A stretch of DNA of 52,375 nucleotides from CAZFNQ01 sp964520375. GTDB taxonomy: Bacteria > Patescibacteriota > Saccharimonadia > Saccharimonadales > JANWIN01. Positions 6,970 to 14,930 of this stretch are shown one piece after another. A model generated the notes under the pieces. The model was given only the letters and a program-made list of their open reading frames with translations, had not been told where the DNA came from and did not search any database. The stretch spans positions 1 to 52,375 of the forward strand of contig CAZFNQ010000002.1 in the NCBI GenBank assembly GCA_964520375.1, written 5' to 3'. How positions within the stretch are numbered: the stretch's first letter is position 1; each line of letters opens with the position of its first letter. The position numbers were made by a program, and so were the translations under genes.

Positions 6970-8268
6970 TTAGGCCAGCTTTTCTACAAGTTCTTTCATC
7001 TTTACACGTTCTTGATTAATATTATCACGACTCCGCACGGTAACTGTGTCGTCCTTTAGCGTGTCGAAGTCTATTGTCACGCAGTAAGGCGTGCCAATTT
7101 CGTCCTGACGGCGGTAACGTTTACCAATGTTGCCATTGTCATCAAACATGACAGCGCTATACTCCTTTTTCAATATCTCATGAACTTCCTTAGCCTTTTT
7201 GACCAGCTCTGGTTTGTTTTTAAGCAGAGGAAAGACAGCAACCCTGACCGGTGCAATATTTGCTGGCAACTTTAGAAATATACGCTTTTCACCATTTTGC
7301 TTATCTTCAGAATAGGCGTTACAAAGTATTGCTAAGATTAGCCGATCAACGCCAAAACTTGGTTCAATCACGTGTGGTACAAACACCTTACCGCCATCTT
7401 TGGGACGATATTCCATAGTCTTGCCTGATGCCTTCTGATGGTTCTGTAGGTCAAAATCAGCCCTGTAAGCTAACCCTAAAAGCTCACTTTTACCAAAGGG
7501 ATACCCAAACTCAAAGTCTATAGTGCGCTTACTGTAATGGGCTCGATCAGCCGCGGGCACTTCTAGCTCGTGTACGGTCGATTTGCCAACACCAATTGCT
7601 GCCAGAAATTTATAAATATCTTTGATCCATTTCTCAAATTCTTCTTCCCATTTGCTGGGTTCTACAAAATACTCTAATTCCATTTGCACAAACTCACGAG
7701 TTCGGAATAGAAAATCTCGTGGTGATATTTCATTACGAAAGGCTTTACCAATTTGGGCAATGCCAAAAGGCAAGTCTGGCGATACTGTATCGATTATGTT
7801 TTTAAAATTAGTAAAAATTCCCTGCGCTGTTTCTGGTCGCAAGTAGCTTAGCGAATTATTATCATCAATCGGACCAATATTGGTCTTGAACATCATATTG
7901 AACAGGCGAGGTTTGCCAAAAGTGTCAGTTTTACCGCAAACCGGACATTTTTTGTCAGTTACATGATCTGCTCGTAAGCGACTGTGACAATTACTGCACT
8001 CCAGCATTGGATCGTTAAATCCTGCAGCGTGACCGCTTGCTTCCCACACCTTTTTGTTCATAAGAATGGCGGCATCTAGGCCATAAATATCATCGCGCTG
8101 CTCGACAAACATCCGCCACCATAAGTTTTGAATGTTGCGTTTTAGTGCTACGCCTAGCGGTCCATAGTCCCACGTACCAGCTAAACCACCATAAATTTCG
8201 GAGCCTTGATAAATAAACCCTCGCCGCTTGGCTAGGCTAACAATATCATCAAGAGACGCGTCGCTCAT
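6970..8268 (-). CDS. glyS: Glycyl-tRNA synthetase, alpha2 (eukaryote/archaea-like) type
   Basis: The 432-aa class II aminoacyl-tRNA synthetase charges tRNA-Gly. The N-terminus reads LAKRRGFIYQGSEIYGG. An inserted zinc knuckle has Cys91, Cys94, Cys108 and Cys111. Motif 2 lies around FRNEISPRDFLFRTREF, and motif 3 around EPSFGVDRL. The C-terminal anticodon domain includes DDNGNIGKRYRRQDEIGTPYCVTID. It is the single-chain homodimeric form, not the alpha2beta2 form. The ATG lies 11 nt after a TATAAT, and whiB follows directly. Confidence 0.96.
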   Translation of the reverse strand: MSDASLDDIVSLAKRRGFIYQGSEIYGGLAGTWDYGPLGVALKRNIQNLWWRMFVEQRDDIYGLDAAILMNKKVWEASGHAAGFNDPMLECSNCHSRLRADHVTDKKCPVCGKTDTFGKPRLFNMMFKTNIGPIDDNNSLSYLRPETAQGIFTNFKNIIDTVSPDLPFGIAQIGKAFRNEISPRDFLFRTREFVQMELEYFVEPSKWEEEFEKWIKDIYKFLAAIGVGKSTVHELEVPAADRAHYSKRTIDFEFGYPFGKSELLGLAYRADFDLQNHQKASGKTMEYRPKDGGKVFVPHVIEPSFGVDRLILAILCNAYSEDKQNGEKRIFLKLPANIAPVRVAVFPLLKNKPELVKKAKEVHEILKKEYSAVMFDDNGNIGKRYRRQDEIGTPYCVTIDFDTLKDDTVTVRSRDNINQERVKMKELVEKLA

Positions 8269-8291
8269 AATTTAGCTTGATTATACGTTAT

Positions 8292-9305
8292 TTAGCTGGC
8301 TTCATCTAGCACTTCACGGGCTACTCGCTCTAATTTACTTATCGCTTTTTTTAAAACCCTACTTACATATTGATGATTAGTTCCTATAATTTTTGCTACT
8401 TGCCTTTGGGTAGGTTGTTTGCCACTTTCATCTGGCCGTAAGCAATCCATAACTTGCCTTTCACGCGCAGTTAATTCTGCTAGATCGTAAAGACGTTTTT
8501 TAATTAGGGCATCGTCCTTGTTTACTTCTATTTGCTGTAAGGCTTGTTCTTCGGTACTTGGTATCGTTCTATCCGATAAGAAATCACTCAAAGTATTTGA
8601 ACCGCTTAACCTTCCAACTTCTTGATCAATGGAGATAATTTCTTGAACTTGTAATAGCCGCCTTACATCTTCAAGCGGTTCAAGTGCTATGTCTGCAATC
8701 TCCTCCTCCGTCGGCCATCTATGAAGATCTTGATATAAACGGTTATTTATAGCTCTGACTTTATCTAGTCTATTTTGATCCTCATGAGTTAAACGAATGC
8801 TACGTGCTTGTTTTTCAAAGCCACGTTTTATTGAGACATCTATCCAATGTTGCGCATACGTACTCAACCTAGTGCCCCGCCGCGGGTCGAACTTATCTAC
8901 TCCTCTCATCAAGCCAATATTGCCGTTTTGAATAATGTCTACCAATGGCAAACCCCTTCCTTGAAATCTCTTCGCCCTAGATACAACAAATAGAAGATTG
9001 GCTCGAAGTATTTCATCCCTTGCTTCTTTACCGGCCCGTATCTTTGGATCGACTATTGCCTCAATTAAGGGTTCATAATTAAAAAATGTATGTATGCCGT
9101 TTAAAGCCAAATAGGCCGCTTTTACTTCTCTGGCTCTCATACCTTCCTGGAAGTTCCTAGCTAGTAGATGCTCCCTGTCTTTGCTAAGCCGCGGAGGATT
9201 ACCAATGTCTAGCATATATTGCTTATAGGAATCTACGTACAAGCCATCGATTGCTTCGCGTTGGTTTGATTGGCCGCTTGTTGATTCTTGGTTGTCAATT
9301 TGCAC
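8292..9305 (-). CDS. Divergent sigma-70 family RNA polymerase sigma factor
   Basis: The 337-aa protein has region 1.2 (YKQYMLDIGNPPRLS, about 27-41), region 2 (ANLLFVVSRAKRF through DKFDPRRGTRLSTYAQHWI, about 102-155), region 3 and a clear region 4 helix-turn-helix (LTARERQVMDCL and QRQVAKIIGTNHQYVSRVL, about 278-318). Compared with RpoD, the region 2.3/2.4 segment TYAQHWIDVSIKR replaces the usual TYATWWIRQAITR. It therefore loses one melting Trp and the Gln/Thr that read the -12 base. I infer an alternative sigma factor with altered -10 recognition. The start is GTG with AAGGTG about 8 nt upstream. The 87-bp region upstream holds a TATAAT and a 7-2-7 inverted repeat. Confidence 0.85.
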   Translation of the reverse strand: MQIDNQESTSGQSNQREAIDGLYVDSYKQYMLDIGNPPRLSKDREHLLARNFQEGMRAREVKAAYLALNGIHTFFNYEPLIEAIVDPKIRAGKEARDEILRANLLFVVSRAKRFQGRGLPLVDIIQNGNIGLMRGVDKFDPRRGTRLSTYAQHWIDVSIKRGFEKQARSIRLTHEDQNRLDKVRAINNRLYQDLHRWPTEEEIADIALEPLEDVRRLLQVQEIISIDQEVGRLSGSNTLSDFLSDRTIPSTEEQALQQIEVNKDDALIKKRLYDLAELTARERQVMDCLRPDESGKQPTQRQVAKIIGTNHQYVSRVLKKAISKLERVAREVLDEAS

Positions 9306-9335
9306 TGAAACACCTTACTAAAGCGCCTGTTTGGC

Positions 9336-9351
9336 GATTATTTCAATAATC
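9336..9351. repeat. Inverted repeat in the leader of the sigma factor gene
   Basis: GATTATT and AATAATC form a perfect 7-bp inverted repeat with a 2-bp centre, between the TATAAT (near 9356) and the GTG start. It could be an operator for autoregulation or a leader hairpin. No T-run follows, so it is not a terminator. Confidence 0.35.
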
Positions 9352-9392
9352 TCTACTATTATAACCCCCTTGTCAAATCTTATATGTTTGGT

Positions 9393-9788
9393 TTATTGTG
9401 GAGTGATTTCAATTTTATCTGCGGGCATTTCCTGAACAATTACATGTTTACTATCACTAATACGTTCTTTGAACCATCTAATAGCTGACATTACAAATAT
9501 TACACTTTCGCGTTGACCGCTAAATGTTTTAACACGTTCACACAAATCCTGCATGGAATACTTTTTGGATATAGCCTCACCGTGTGTAGCCAGATGTTCA
9601 TATAAAACACTCAGTTCATATGGACTGAGAGGAGTTTTAATATTGCCTTGATCATCTTCAAGTCTTAGGACTGATGCCTGACCCTCATTAGCCAAATCGC
9701 TAACAACCAAATTTACGGCTGACCAATCTAAGGTTGAGCCATGTTCTGGATCTACAAATGCAATTTCTCTTTCTCCTGATAATGGCAT
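9393..9788 (-). CDS. Hypothetical protein with a possible winged-helix domain
   Basis: The 131-aa protein has no close family that I recognise. Residues about 50-115 (LSPYELSVLYEHLATHGEAIS, then YSMQDLCERV and VIFVMSAIRWFKERI) follow the pattern of the OmpR/PhoB C-terminal winged helix, in which the last helix spans the xRxxxxKI region. No receiver domain precedes it. It may be a small DNA-binding regulator, but the similarity is only in helix pattern. It lies between recO and the sigma factor gene. A TATAAT ends 12 nt before the ATG. Confidence 0.5.
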   Translation of the reverse strand: MPLSGEREIAFVDPEHGSTLDWSAVNLVVSDLANEGQASVLRLEDDQGNIKTPLSPYELSVLYEHLATHGEAISKKYSMQDLCERVKTFSGQRESVIFVMSAIRWFKERISDSKHVIVQEMPADKIEITPQ

Positions 9789-9814
9789 GGTTATATGATA
9801 ATTATAGTAACTTT

Positions 9815-10507
9815 TTAGCGATGAATAAACTGCTGGCGCATGGATTTAACTATTCCTAGACTGTTAGTCAAAACCTTATCAAGATCTCCGACTTGACCCA
9901 GTTTAAGCGGTGATTGCAACCCAAATGCCAAGCGTATGAGTTTAATATGATTGGCACCAATAGTACCTGCTGGCCGGGCCATAAATGCCATTTTATCAAT
10001 ATCAAAACCGTACTTTGTATTTTGATTAAGTTTACTGCCGCTGGTATCGGTTTTTAAATTAGGCGAATGGCCTGCCAGCTTTAATATCTGAGCATACAGC
10101 CATAGTTCAATGGCCGGTTGTGGTAAGCTAGTTTCATCTAACGCTTCCAATGCGTAGCTAAGCAGCTCAAAATACTCCTCACCGGCGTTATCTTCTACCG
10201 TTTTATTAATTAATTTTATAATTTCGTAGCCAAACATAGTACGGTTTATATCGCTAGCAATGCGACTAAAATGTTTTTGCAAACGGCTAGAAATCAGAGT
10301 GTAAATTTCACTTCGGCCATGTATGAAGCTAATCTGACTTATGCTGAACAATTCTATACCGCCAGCTAATTTGCTTTTAACTTTACGGACACCCTTAGCA
10401 ATAACCCGTATTCGTCCGTGATCGGGTGTTAAAATAGTCAAAATACGATCGGCTTCACCAAAATCTGTGCGACCTAGCACTATGCCAGTAGTTACGACCC
10501 GGTTCAT
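9815..10507 (-). CDS. recO: DNA repair protein RecO
   Basis: The 230-aa protein has the RecO N-terminal OB fold (TGIVLGRTDFGEADRILTILT, then GRIRVIAKGVRKVKSKL) and the helical C-terminal domain. RecO loads RecA onto SSB-coated single strands in the RecFOR recombination pathway. The C-terminal CxxC zinc ribbon seen in many RecO proteins is absent: there is no cysteine in the expected place. Its ATG overlaps the stop of the preceding receiver gene (ATGA), so the two are translationally coupled. Confidence 0.92.
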   Translation of the reverse strand: MNRVVTTGIVLGRTDFGEADRILTILTPDHGRIRVIAKGVRKVKSKLAGGIELFSISQISFIHGRSEIYTLISSRLQKHFSRIASDINRTMFGYEIIKLINKTVEDNAGEEYFELLSYALEALDETSLPQPAIELWLYAQILKLAGHSPNLKTDTSGSKLNQNTKYGFDIDKMAFMARPAGTIGANHIKLIRLAFGLQSPLKLGQVGDLDKVLTNSLGIVKSMRQQFIHR

Positions 10508-10887
10508 TGCGCCGTAGTCAGGATATTGTCAACTGAGTTATTGAGAGTAGCTAGTTTGGTTACAGGTTTATAGTGATACGCCACAATATGCAAATTATCC
10601 CAGAGCATAGAGCTTATAGCCTTAAGTGTCGGCGGTACCAGACTATGAACTATAACTGGTACGGTTTGCCAGTCCTGATAGGAGCGCAGTTCATATAAAA
10701 ACTCAATGCCATTATGAACTGGTAATTGTAATTCCAATATTACGATATCCGGCTTAAAGCTATCAACTCCGTGAATGGCCGCTTGGGCGGTGGCGCATAC
10801 TTTAATCTTATGGCCCCGGTTTTTTAGAGAATGTATCAATGTTTGGGCCAAGTTGATATCCGGTTCAACAAGTAAAATCTTTGCCAT
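10504..10887 (-). CDS. Pseudo-receiver domain protein (Glu at the phosphoacceptor site)
   Basis: The 127-aa protein is a lone CheY-like receiver. The fold is clear: ILLVEPD with an acidic pair near residues 8-10, PDIVILELQLP, then PVIVHS (Ser82) and the conserved YKP (Lys107). At the phosphorylated position the residue is Glu52 instead of Asp, and Pro9 breaks the usual metal-binding Asp-Asp pair. Asp-to-Glu often mimics the phosphorylated state, so it is probably locked or phosphorylation-independent. It sits between a histidine-kinase-like gene without the His and recO, and is coupled to recO by a 4-bp overlap. Confidence 0.82.
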   Translation of the reverse strand: MAKILLVEPDINLAQTLIHSLKNRGHKIKVCATAQAAIHGVDSFKPDIVILELQLPVHNGIEFLYELRSYQDWQTVPVIVHSLVPPTLKAISSMLWDNLHIVAYHYKPVTKLATLNNSVDNILTTAQ

Positions 10888-10899
10888 AGCTATACCGAC

Positions 10900-11688
10900 T
10901 TAAACCAATGATGTTTGCCGACTGGGTGGAAAGGTAGCCGCTAAACCAGTTAATTTTTGATGGCGGGCCACATGCATATGGGCGGACATACTGGACAATA
11001 ACGAATCAGCTACAAATACACCGGTCCCAGTAGATGAGGTTAGCTGTATTAAAGGTTGTCGGGCATGACCGTAAAGTTCATGAGCCTTCTTATACATACT
11101 TGAGCCTAGACCTTCTAAATTAGCAAACATGCCGGCTACAATGCCGCCATGACTACGATGAGCAGCTAGTTTAATAAGAGATCTCTGCCCGGTATTTTGT
11201 CCGCTTTGAGCTTCTATAAAAACGTAGCCCAAACTGATTAAAGCTGCTTCCAGTCCAGCTTTGTGCGCCATAACCGGTTCGTACTTACCAGACAGGTGAA
11301 GTTCTAATTCACAGTTATACCGTTTAGCCAACCATGCCAGTTCATGAGCGCTATCACTTAAAACAGCTGAGAGAGAGACTGGCTCCAGCTGCAAATATGG
11401 CTGAGCCCGAGCTAGCTTGGTGCTAAGTAAGTAAAAATCCAAGAGTTTCAGGGCATTATCAGCAGTTAGTTCAATTGTTTCTAGTGCTAGGGCAGTATCA
11501 TTATTACCTCGAGCAAGTTCTGCTCGACGGGCAATTTGTAGCAGCGGTAGTTTCATTTGCTCAGCTAAGGCATTGAGTAGCCTCTCGCCTGTTTCCCCAG
11601 CGTTTTGCCTGCCGTTAGTACGCACATTACTCACAATAAATTTTCTCTTTTCTAATTCTAGTATACACTCCATCCACCCCCTAACCAT
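10900..11688 (-). CDS. Degenerate histidine-kinase-like protein
   Basis: The 262-aa protein follows a HisKA plus HATPase_c outline without a sensor or transmembrane domain. ALAEQMKLPLLQIARRAEL near residues 40-58 aligns with the H-box pattern (S-H-E-L-R-T-P-L), but the phosphorylated His is replaced (Glu43). In the ATPase part the N-box helix LEAALISLGYVFIEAQ lacks the Asn. SSTGTGVFVADSLLSSM at about 218-234 resembles a G2 box. It is therefore probably a pseudokinase or scaffold, paired with the altered receiver 12 bp downstream. The annotated ATG at 11688 is uncertain: a TATACT lies inside the 5' end and GTG at about 11634 could be the start. Confidence 0.6.
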   Translation of the reverse strand: MVRGWMECILELEKRKFIVSNVRTNGRQNAGETGERLLNALAEQMKLPLLQIARRAELARGNNDTALALETIELTADNALKLLDFYLLSTKLARAQPYLQLEPVSLSAVLSDSAHELAWLAKRYNCELELHLSGKYEPVMAHKAGLEAALISLGYVFIEAQSGQNTGQRSLIKLAAHRSHGGIVAGMFANLEGLGSSMYKKAHELYGHARQPLIQLTSSTGTGVFVADSLLSSMSAHMHVARHQKLTGLAATFPPSRQTSLV

Positions 11689-11721
11689 TAGCGTTTAACG
11701 CTCAGTCAACAAATAAAAAGT

Positions 11722-12384
11722 TCAGGGTGAGAAAGACAAATTAGGCAGGATAAATTTATTGAAATCGCCAATATATTGGGATGATTCTGTCCAAATTTTA
11801 AGCGTTTTATCGCGTAGAGGGAACAACACCATGGTGCCCTGCTTTTCACTATCTATCGCACCAACAACCTTAGAGCCTAGCGTGCCCTGTACTTTGGCCG
11901 CCCTAAAAGGTGTAACTTTGGCGGTGCCGCTAGTTACTTGTTCGCTAAACTGAGCCAGCACATCACTGTAAGCATCGGCCACAACCTGAACCCTAAGCGC
12001 AAATGAAGTTTTAGATTGTACATCAGGAACAAAATTAGGATGAAAATAGCCATCCAAAGGGTTATTACTGTCAGAAGATTGGGAAATATAGGCACTCCAG
12101 GATTTGGGATATCTTATAAGTACGCTGCCATAGGTTTCGGGACCTCTGTATGTTTTTAGTGGTGATTTTTCTTTTTGAGCAAATTCGTTATCTTTAGCAG
12201 TAGCGGTTTTATCCTGAGCAATTTTTACCTGGGCGGCAATGATTTGATCAGCATTATTTTTATAATTCTGACGACTAGCAAAAGCCCAAAACCCAAAACT
12301 TAGAGCGCCAATAGCTAGTAGTGCTGCAAACAATAGTGCCGCCACCAAGGCAGTGTTGCTGCCCTTCTGATTTAACCTATTCAT
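11722..12384 (-). CDS. Hypothetical membrane-anchored extracytoplasmic protein
   Basis: From ATG 12384 the protein has 220 aa: a short basic start (MNRLNQKG), one long transmembrane helix (about residues 10-34), a charged linker, then a beta-rich exterior domain. That domain contains VLIRYPKSWSAYIS, similar in pattern to PsbP-like sandwich proteins. No catalytic site is seen. A TTG at 12420 would extend it, but that TTG is the -35 box of a good promoter (TTGCAA, 17 bp, TAATAT) ending 7 nt before ATG 12384. It is transcribed apart from the exonuclease VII genes. Confidence 0.6.
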   Translation of the reverse strand: MNRLNQKGSNTALVAALLFAALLAIGALSFGFWAFASRQNYKNNADQIIAAQVKIAQDKTATAKDNEFAQKEKSPLKTYRGPETYGSVLIRYPKSWSAYISQSSDSNNPLDGYFHPNFVPDVQSKTSFALRVQVVADAYSDVLAQFSEQVTSGTAKVTPFRAAKVQGTLGSKVVGAIDSEKQGTMVLFPLRDKTLKIWTESSQYIGDFNKFILPNLSFSP

Positions 12385-12391
12385 AAGCGTA

Positions 12392-12420
12392 ATATTACCT
12401 AAGATGTAGTTTGGTTGCAA
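12392..12420 (-). promoter_or_regulatory. Sigma-70 promoter for the 11722-12384 gene
   Basis: Minus-strand TTGCAA (12420-12415) and TAATAT (12397-12392) have a 17-bp spacer. The start codon at 12384 follows 7 nt later, which implies a leaderless transcript. Confidence 0.65.
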
Positions 12421-12471
12421 CTATGCGATCTATGAATAACTATTATACCCAGATAAACTGCTTATTCTTAG

Positions 12472-12675
12472 TTACTTATCCCAGCTCTTTTTTACTTTGA
12501 TAACCTTATTCTCGGCTACTTTTAGATGAGCTTGCAGTTTTTCAATTAATTTTATACCTTGTTCGTAGAGACTTATGGACTCATCAATATCTAGATCAGA
12601 TGATTGTAGCTTGTCCAAAATATTATCTAACTCATCATTTAACTTCTTGTAATCAATGGTGCGCGGTTTTGCCAT
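12472..12675 (-). CDS. xseB: Exodeoxyribonuclease VII small subunit
   Basis: The 67-aa protein from ATG 12675 (MAKPRTIDYKKLNDELDNIL) has the XseB helical hairpin, with LDIDESISLYEQGIKLI and a coiled second helix. XseB binds XseA and several copies surround it to form the single-strand exonuclease. An in-frame upstream start at 12756 would overlap xseA and add unrelated sequence, so it is rejected. The start is 4 bp after the xseA stop, the usual operon order. Confidence 0.92.
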   Translation of the reverse strand: MAKPRTIDYKKLNDELDNILDKLQSSDLDIDESISLYEQGIKLIEKLQAHLKVAENKVIKVKKSWDK

Positions 12676-12679
12676 AATT

Positions 12680-13804
12680 TTATTGTAATATAACCTCATC
12701 TGCCCTAGCTTTAATACTTGCGTCGGCAATCTGAGCGCTAAATGTTTTACCGACACTTATTTGCTTGCCAGATCGTATGACTTTACCATCTAACCTTAAA
12801 ATTGCGTAACCGCGACCTAGTATGTTGGCTGGATTCAAGGCAACAAGTAAGTTATGCTTGCTAATTAGGTTTTGTTTTGCCTGTATGAATTGATGTGTCA
12901 ATAAAGTGCTGAATTGATTAAGCTGCTGTTTCAAGTCAGTTTGTAGATCAACCACTATCGAACGAATTCTCTGATCAAGAGCCTGTTTTGAAGTAATTAA
13001 GCGTTCCATCTCCTGACGTTTATCCGGAACAATTAATTCAGCAGCATTGCTGGGTGTGCTGGCACGCAAATCGGCAGCTAATTCGGCCAGGCTAATGTCT
13101 ACCTCATGCCCAACGGCTACCACTGTTGGTATGCGACTGGCAGCTATAGACCGCGTCACTAGCTCTGTACTAAATGCCGCCAAATCCTCAGCGCTGCCTC
13201 CGCCCCTAGTAACTACCAACACTTCTGGCGGTTGGGCTTGTTGATTGAAATAATCAACGGCTGCCACTATTTGACGCGGTGATACTTCTCCCTGCACTTG
13301 CACATCCGCTAGGCGTATTTCAATGCCGCCCCACCGGCCGTTTATGACTTTGATAAAGTCATGGAAAGCGGCTGATTCGCTAGAGGCAATAAGACCGACT
13401 GACTGGGGTGGATATGGCAATAGTCGCTTCCGGGCTGGCTCAAATAGACCTTCAGCCCGTAGTTTAGCTTCCAATAATTGGGAAGCCCTCTTTATTGAGC
13501 CTTCACCTACTGGTTGAATAGTATTTACATTTATACTAAAACCAAACTGTGGGTGCAGCTTAGGCGTACCACGGACTTGTAACAACAAACCGTCCTCCAG
13601 CGGTCCAGGTAACATATAAACGGAGCCAAAAAACCTTATGCTAGCTTGTTCATCTTTTAGATCAAAATACACCCAGCGGTTTTTACTGATCTTAAAATTA
13701 GCCAACTCCCCTACTATTACTACGCTGGGATAAGCATATTCTAAAGTTTGGTTAAAAATACTTACAAAATCACTGACGCCAAAAACCAGCTCTTCACTTT
13801 TCAT
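12680..13804 (-). CDS. xseA: Exodeoxyribonuclease VII large subunit
   Basis: The 374-aa protein has an N-terminal OB fold (VVIVGELANFKISKNRWVYFDLKD), the catalytic domain with VGLIASSESAAFHDF, VVTRGGGSAEDLAAF and VGHEVDISLAELAAD (about 230-245), and a coiled-coil region near 265-330. The enzyme degrades single-stranded DNA to acid-soluble oligonucleotides in repair and recombination. It is somewhat shorter than the 400-450 aa norm, mainly in the coiled coil. Its ATG overlaps the stop of the upstream membrane protein gene (ATGA). Confidence 0.96.
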   Translation of the reverse strand: MKSEELVFGVSDFVSIFNQTLEYAYPSVVIVGELANFKISKNRWVYFDLKDEQASIRFFGSVYMLPGPLEDGLLLQVRGTPKLHPQFGFSINVNTIQPVGEGSIKRASQLLEAKLRAEGLFEPARKRLLPYPPQSVGLIASSESAAFHDFIKVINGRWGGIEIRLADVQVQGEVSPRQIVAAVDYFNQQAQPPEVLVVTRGGGSAEDLAAFSTELVTRSIAASRIPTVVAVGHEVDISLAELAADLRASTPSNAAELIVPDKRQEMERLITSKQALDQRIRSIVVDLQTDLKQQLNQFSTLLTHQFIQAKQNLISKHNLLVALNPANILGRGYAILRLDGKVIRSGKQISVGKTFSAQIADASIKARADEVILQ

Positions 13805-14850
13805 GTTAATACTTGACGGCTTTCGCCGTGTAGCGCCTTGTAGTAAAAATAATAGCCGGCTGGCAACTGTATGAGCATATTCAGCACCCGGTACATTATT
13901 GTTACGGGTATGCTAAGCCCGGGCGGAATGCCTGCCGCTGCCAAAACAGCCGTCATAATAGCCTCAAATATTCCGACTCCCCCAGGCAGTACCGATATGA
14001 TACCCGCAAAATTAGCCACGGCGTAGGCCAAAATCACAGCCCCTGGGTTTACAAAATGGCCAAAGGCAATATATACAGTGTAAATTGTCATAACTTCGGC
14101 AATGTTGCAAGACAACGCAAAGAAAACTGGCTTTATTAACGCTCGCGGCTTAGATTTAAGTTTTAAATAATTTTCATGCAGCTCATTAAATGTATCGCGG
14201 GCGCGGAGTATATTGATTGTTTCCGGTGAGGCGCGTCTAAAAATATGAATAACTCGGTTAATTATTCTTGTAAGATAAGTAAAAAAGCTGTTTATTCGTC
14301 GCTGACTGCCAATAATAAACATTAACGCCAGAGTGCCAATTAGCAGCAGCGTAAAAAGTGAGGCAGCAATTAAAATTGTAAAGCTATTTACATTGCCGCC
14401 AATTGCTAATAACACTAATCCAACTGCCATCAGTATCTGGAATGATATAAATATGAATATGAACTTGGTAATTTGTAGAAAAGTTGATTTACTTCCTGCA
14501 ACTTGAGCATCGCGCATCCGAAGCGCAAAGTAGGAAATGCCCGACACGCCACCACTTGGAAATACGTTATTCACAAAATTAAGTTCCAGCTGAACTCGCA
14601 GCAGCGAACGGTAACGGATTCTTTCTCCCAAGATACGGTAAAGATGTTGGTAGAGTTTGGCATAAGAGTGATAATCTAGCCCCTGCCAAATAATCATAGC
14701 CGGTAGCGCCCAAGTATTAACCTCACCCAAGTTTGAAACTGTATCAACTATCTGCTTACGCACGGCATAAACTAAAACTACCAGGGCTCCGACAGTTACA
14801 ATATTTAAAATAAGTTTCCAGCGTCGGCGCCAAAAATGTGATTCGCTCAT
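13801..14850 (-). CDS. YbhN/UPF0104-family (lysylphosphatidylglycerol synthase TM-like) protein
   Basis: From ATG 14850 the 349-aa protein has about eight membrane helices and the family landmarks NNVFPSGGVSGISYFALRM (about 100-118) and VLPGGVGIFEAIMTAVLAA near 285-303. It corresponds to the flippase-like half of MprF without the aminoacyl-transferase domain. A role in lipid translocation is inferred from the family, not shown. A longer frame to 15021 would cross the divergent methyltransferase gene and is rejected. A TATAAT ends 12 nt before the ATG. It is translationally coupled to xseA. Confidence 0.85.
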   Translation of the reverse strand: MSESHFWRRRWKLILNIVTVGALVVLVYAVRKQIVDTVSNLGEVNTWALPAMIIWQGLDYHSYAKLYQHLYRILGERIRYRSLLRVQLELNFVNNVFPSGGVSGISYFALRMRDAQVAGSKSTFLQITKFIFIFISFQILMAVGLVLLAIGGNVNSFTILIAASLFTLLLIGTLALMFIIGSQRRINSFFTYLTRIINRVIHIFRRASPETINILRARDTFNELHENYLKLKSKPRALIKPVFFALSCNIAEVMTIYTVYIAFGHFVNPGAVILAYAVANFAGIISVLPGGVGIFEAIMTAVLAAAGIPPGLSIPVTIMYRVLNMLIQLPAGYYFYYKALHGESRQVLT

Positions 14851-14893
14851 ATTATATACGCCATTATACCCCAAGCCGAAAGTTAGTGGTTGG

Positions 14894-14906
14894 AGTTCAG
14901 TGAACT
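14894..14906. promoter_or_regulatory. Perfect palindrome in the divergent promoter region
   Basis: AGTTCA-G-TGAACT is a perfect 6+1+6 inverted repeat. It covers the -35 position (17 bp from TATACT at 14919-14924) of the rightward methyltransferase gene and lies 44 bp upstream of the leftward membrane protein gene. Position and symmetry suit a dimeric repressor site. Confidence 0.4.
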
Positions 14907-14930
14907 GCCAGAAAACGGTATACTTGAGCC

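Noticed and set aside
12676..12756. Longer xseB start inside xseA
   Set aside because: The added residues overlap xseA codons and do not match XseB, whose family starts at MAKPRTID.
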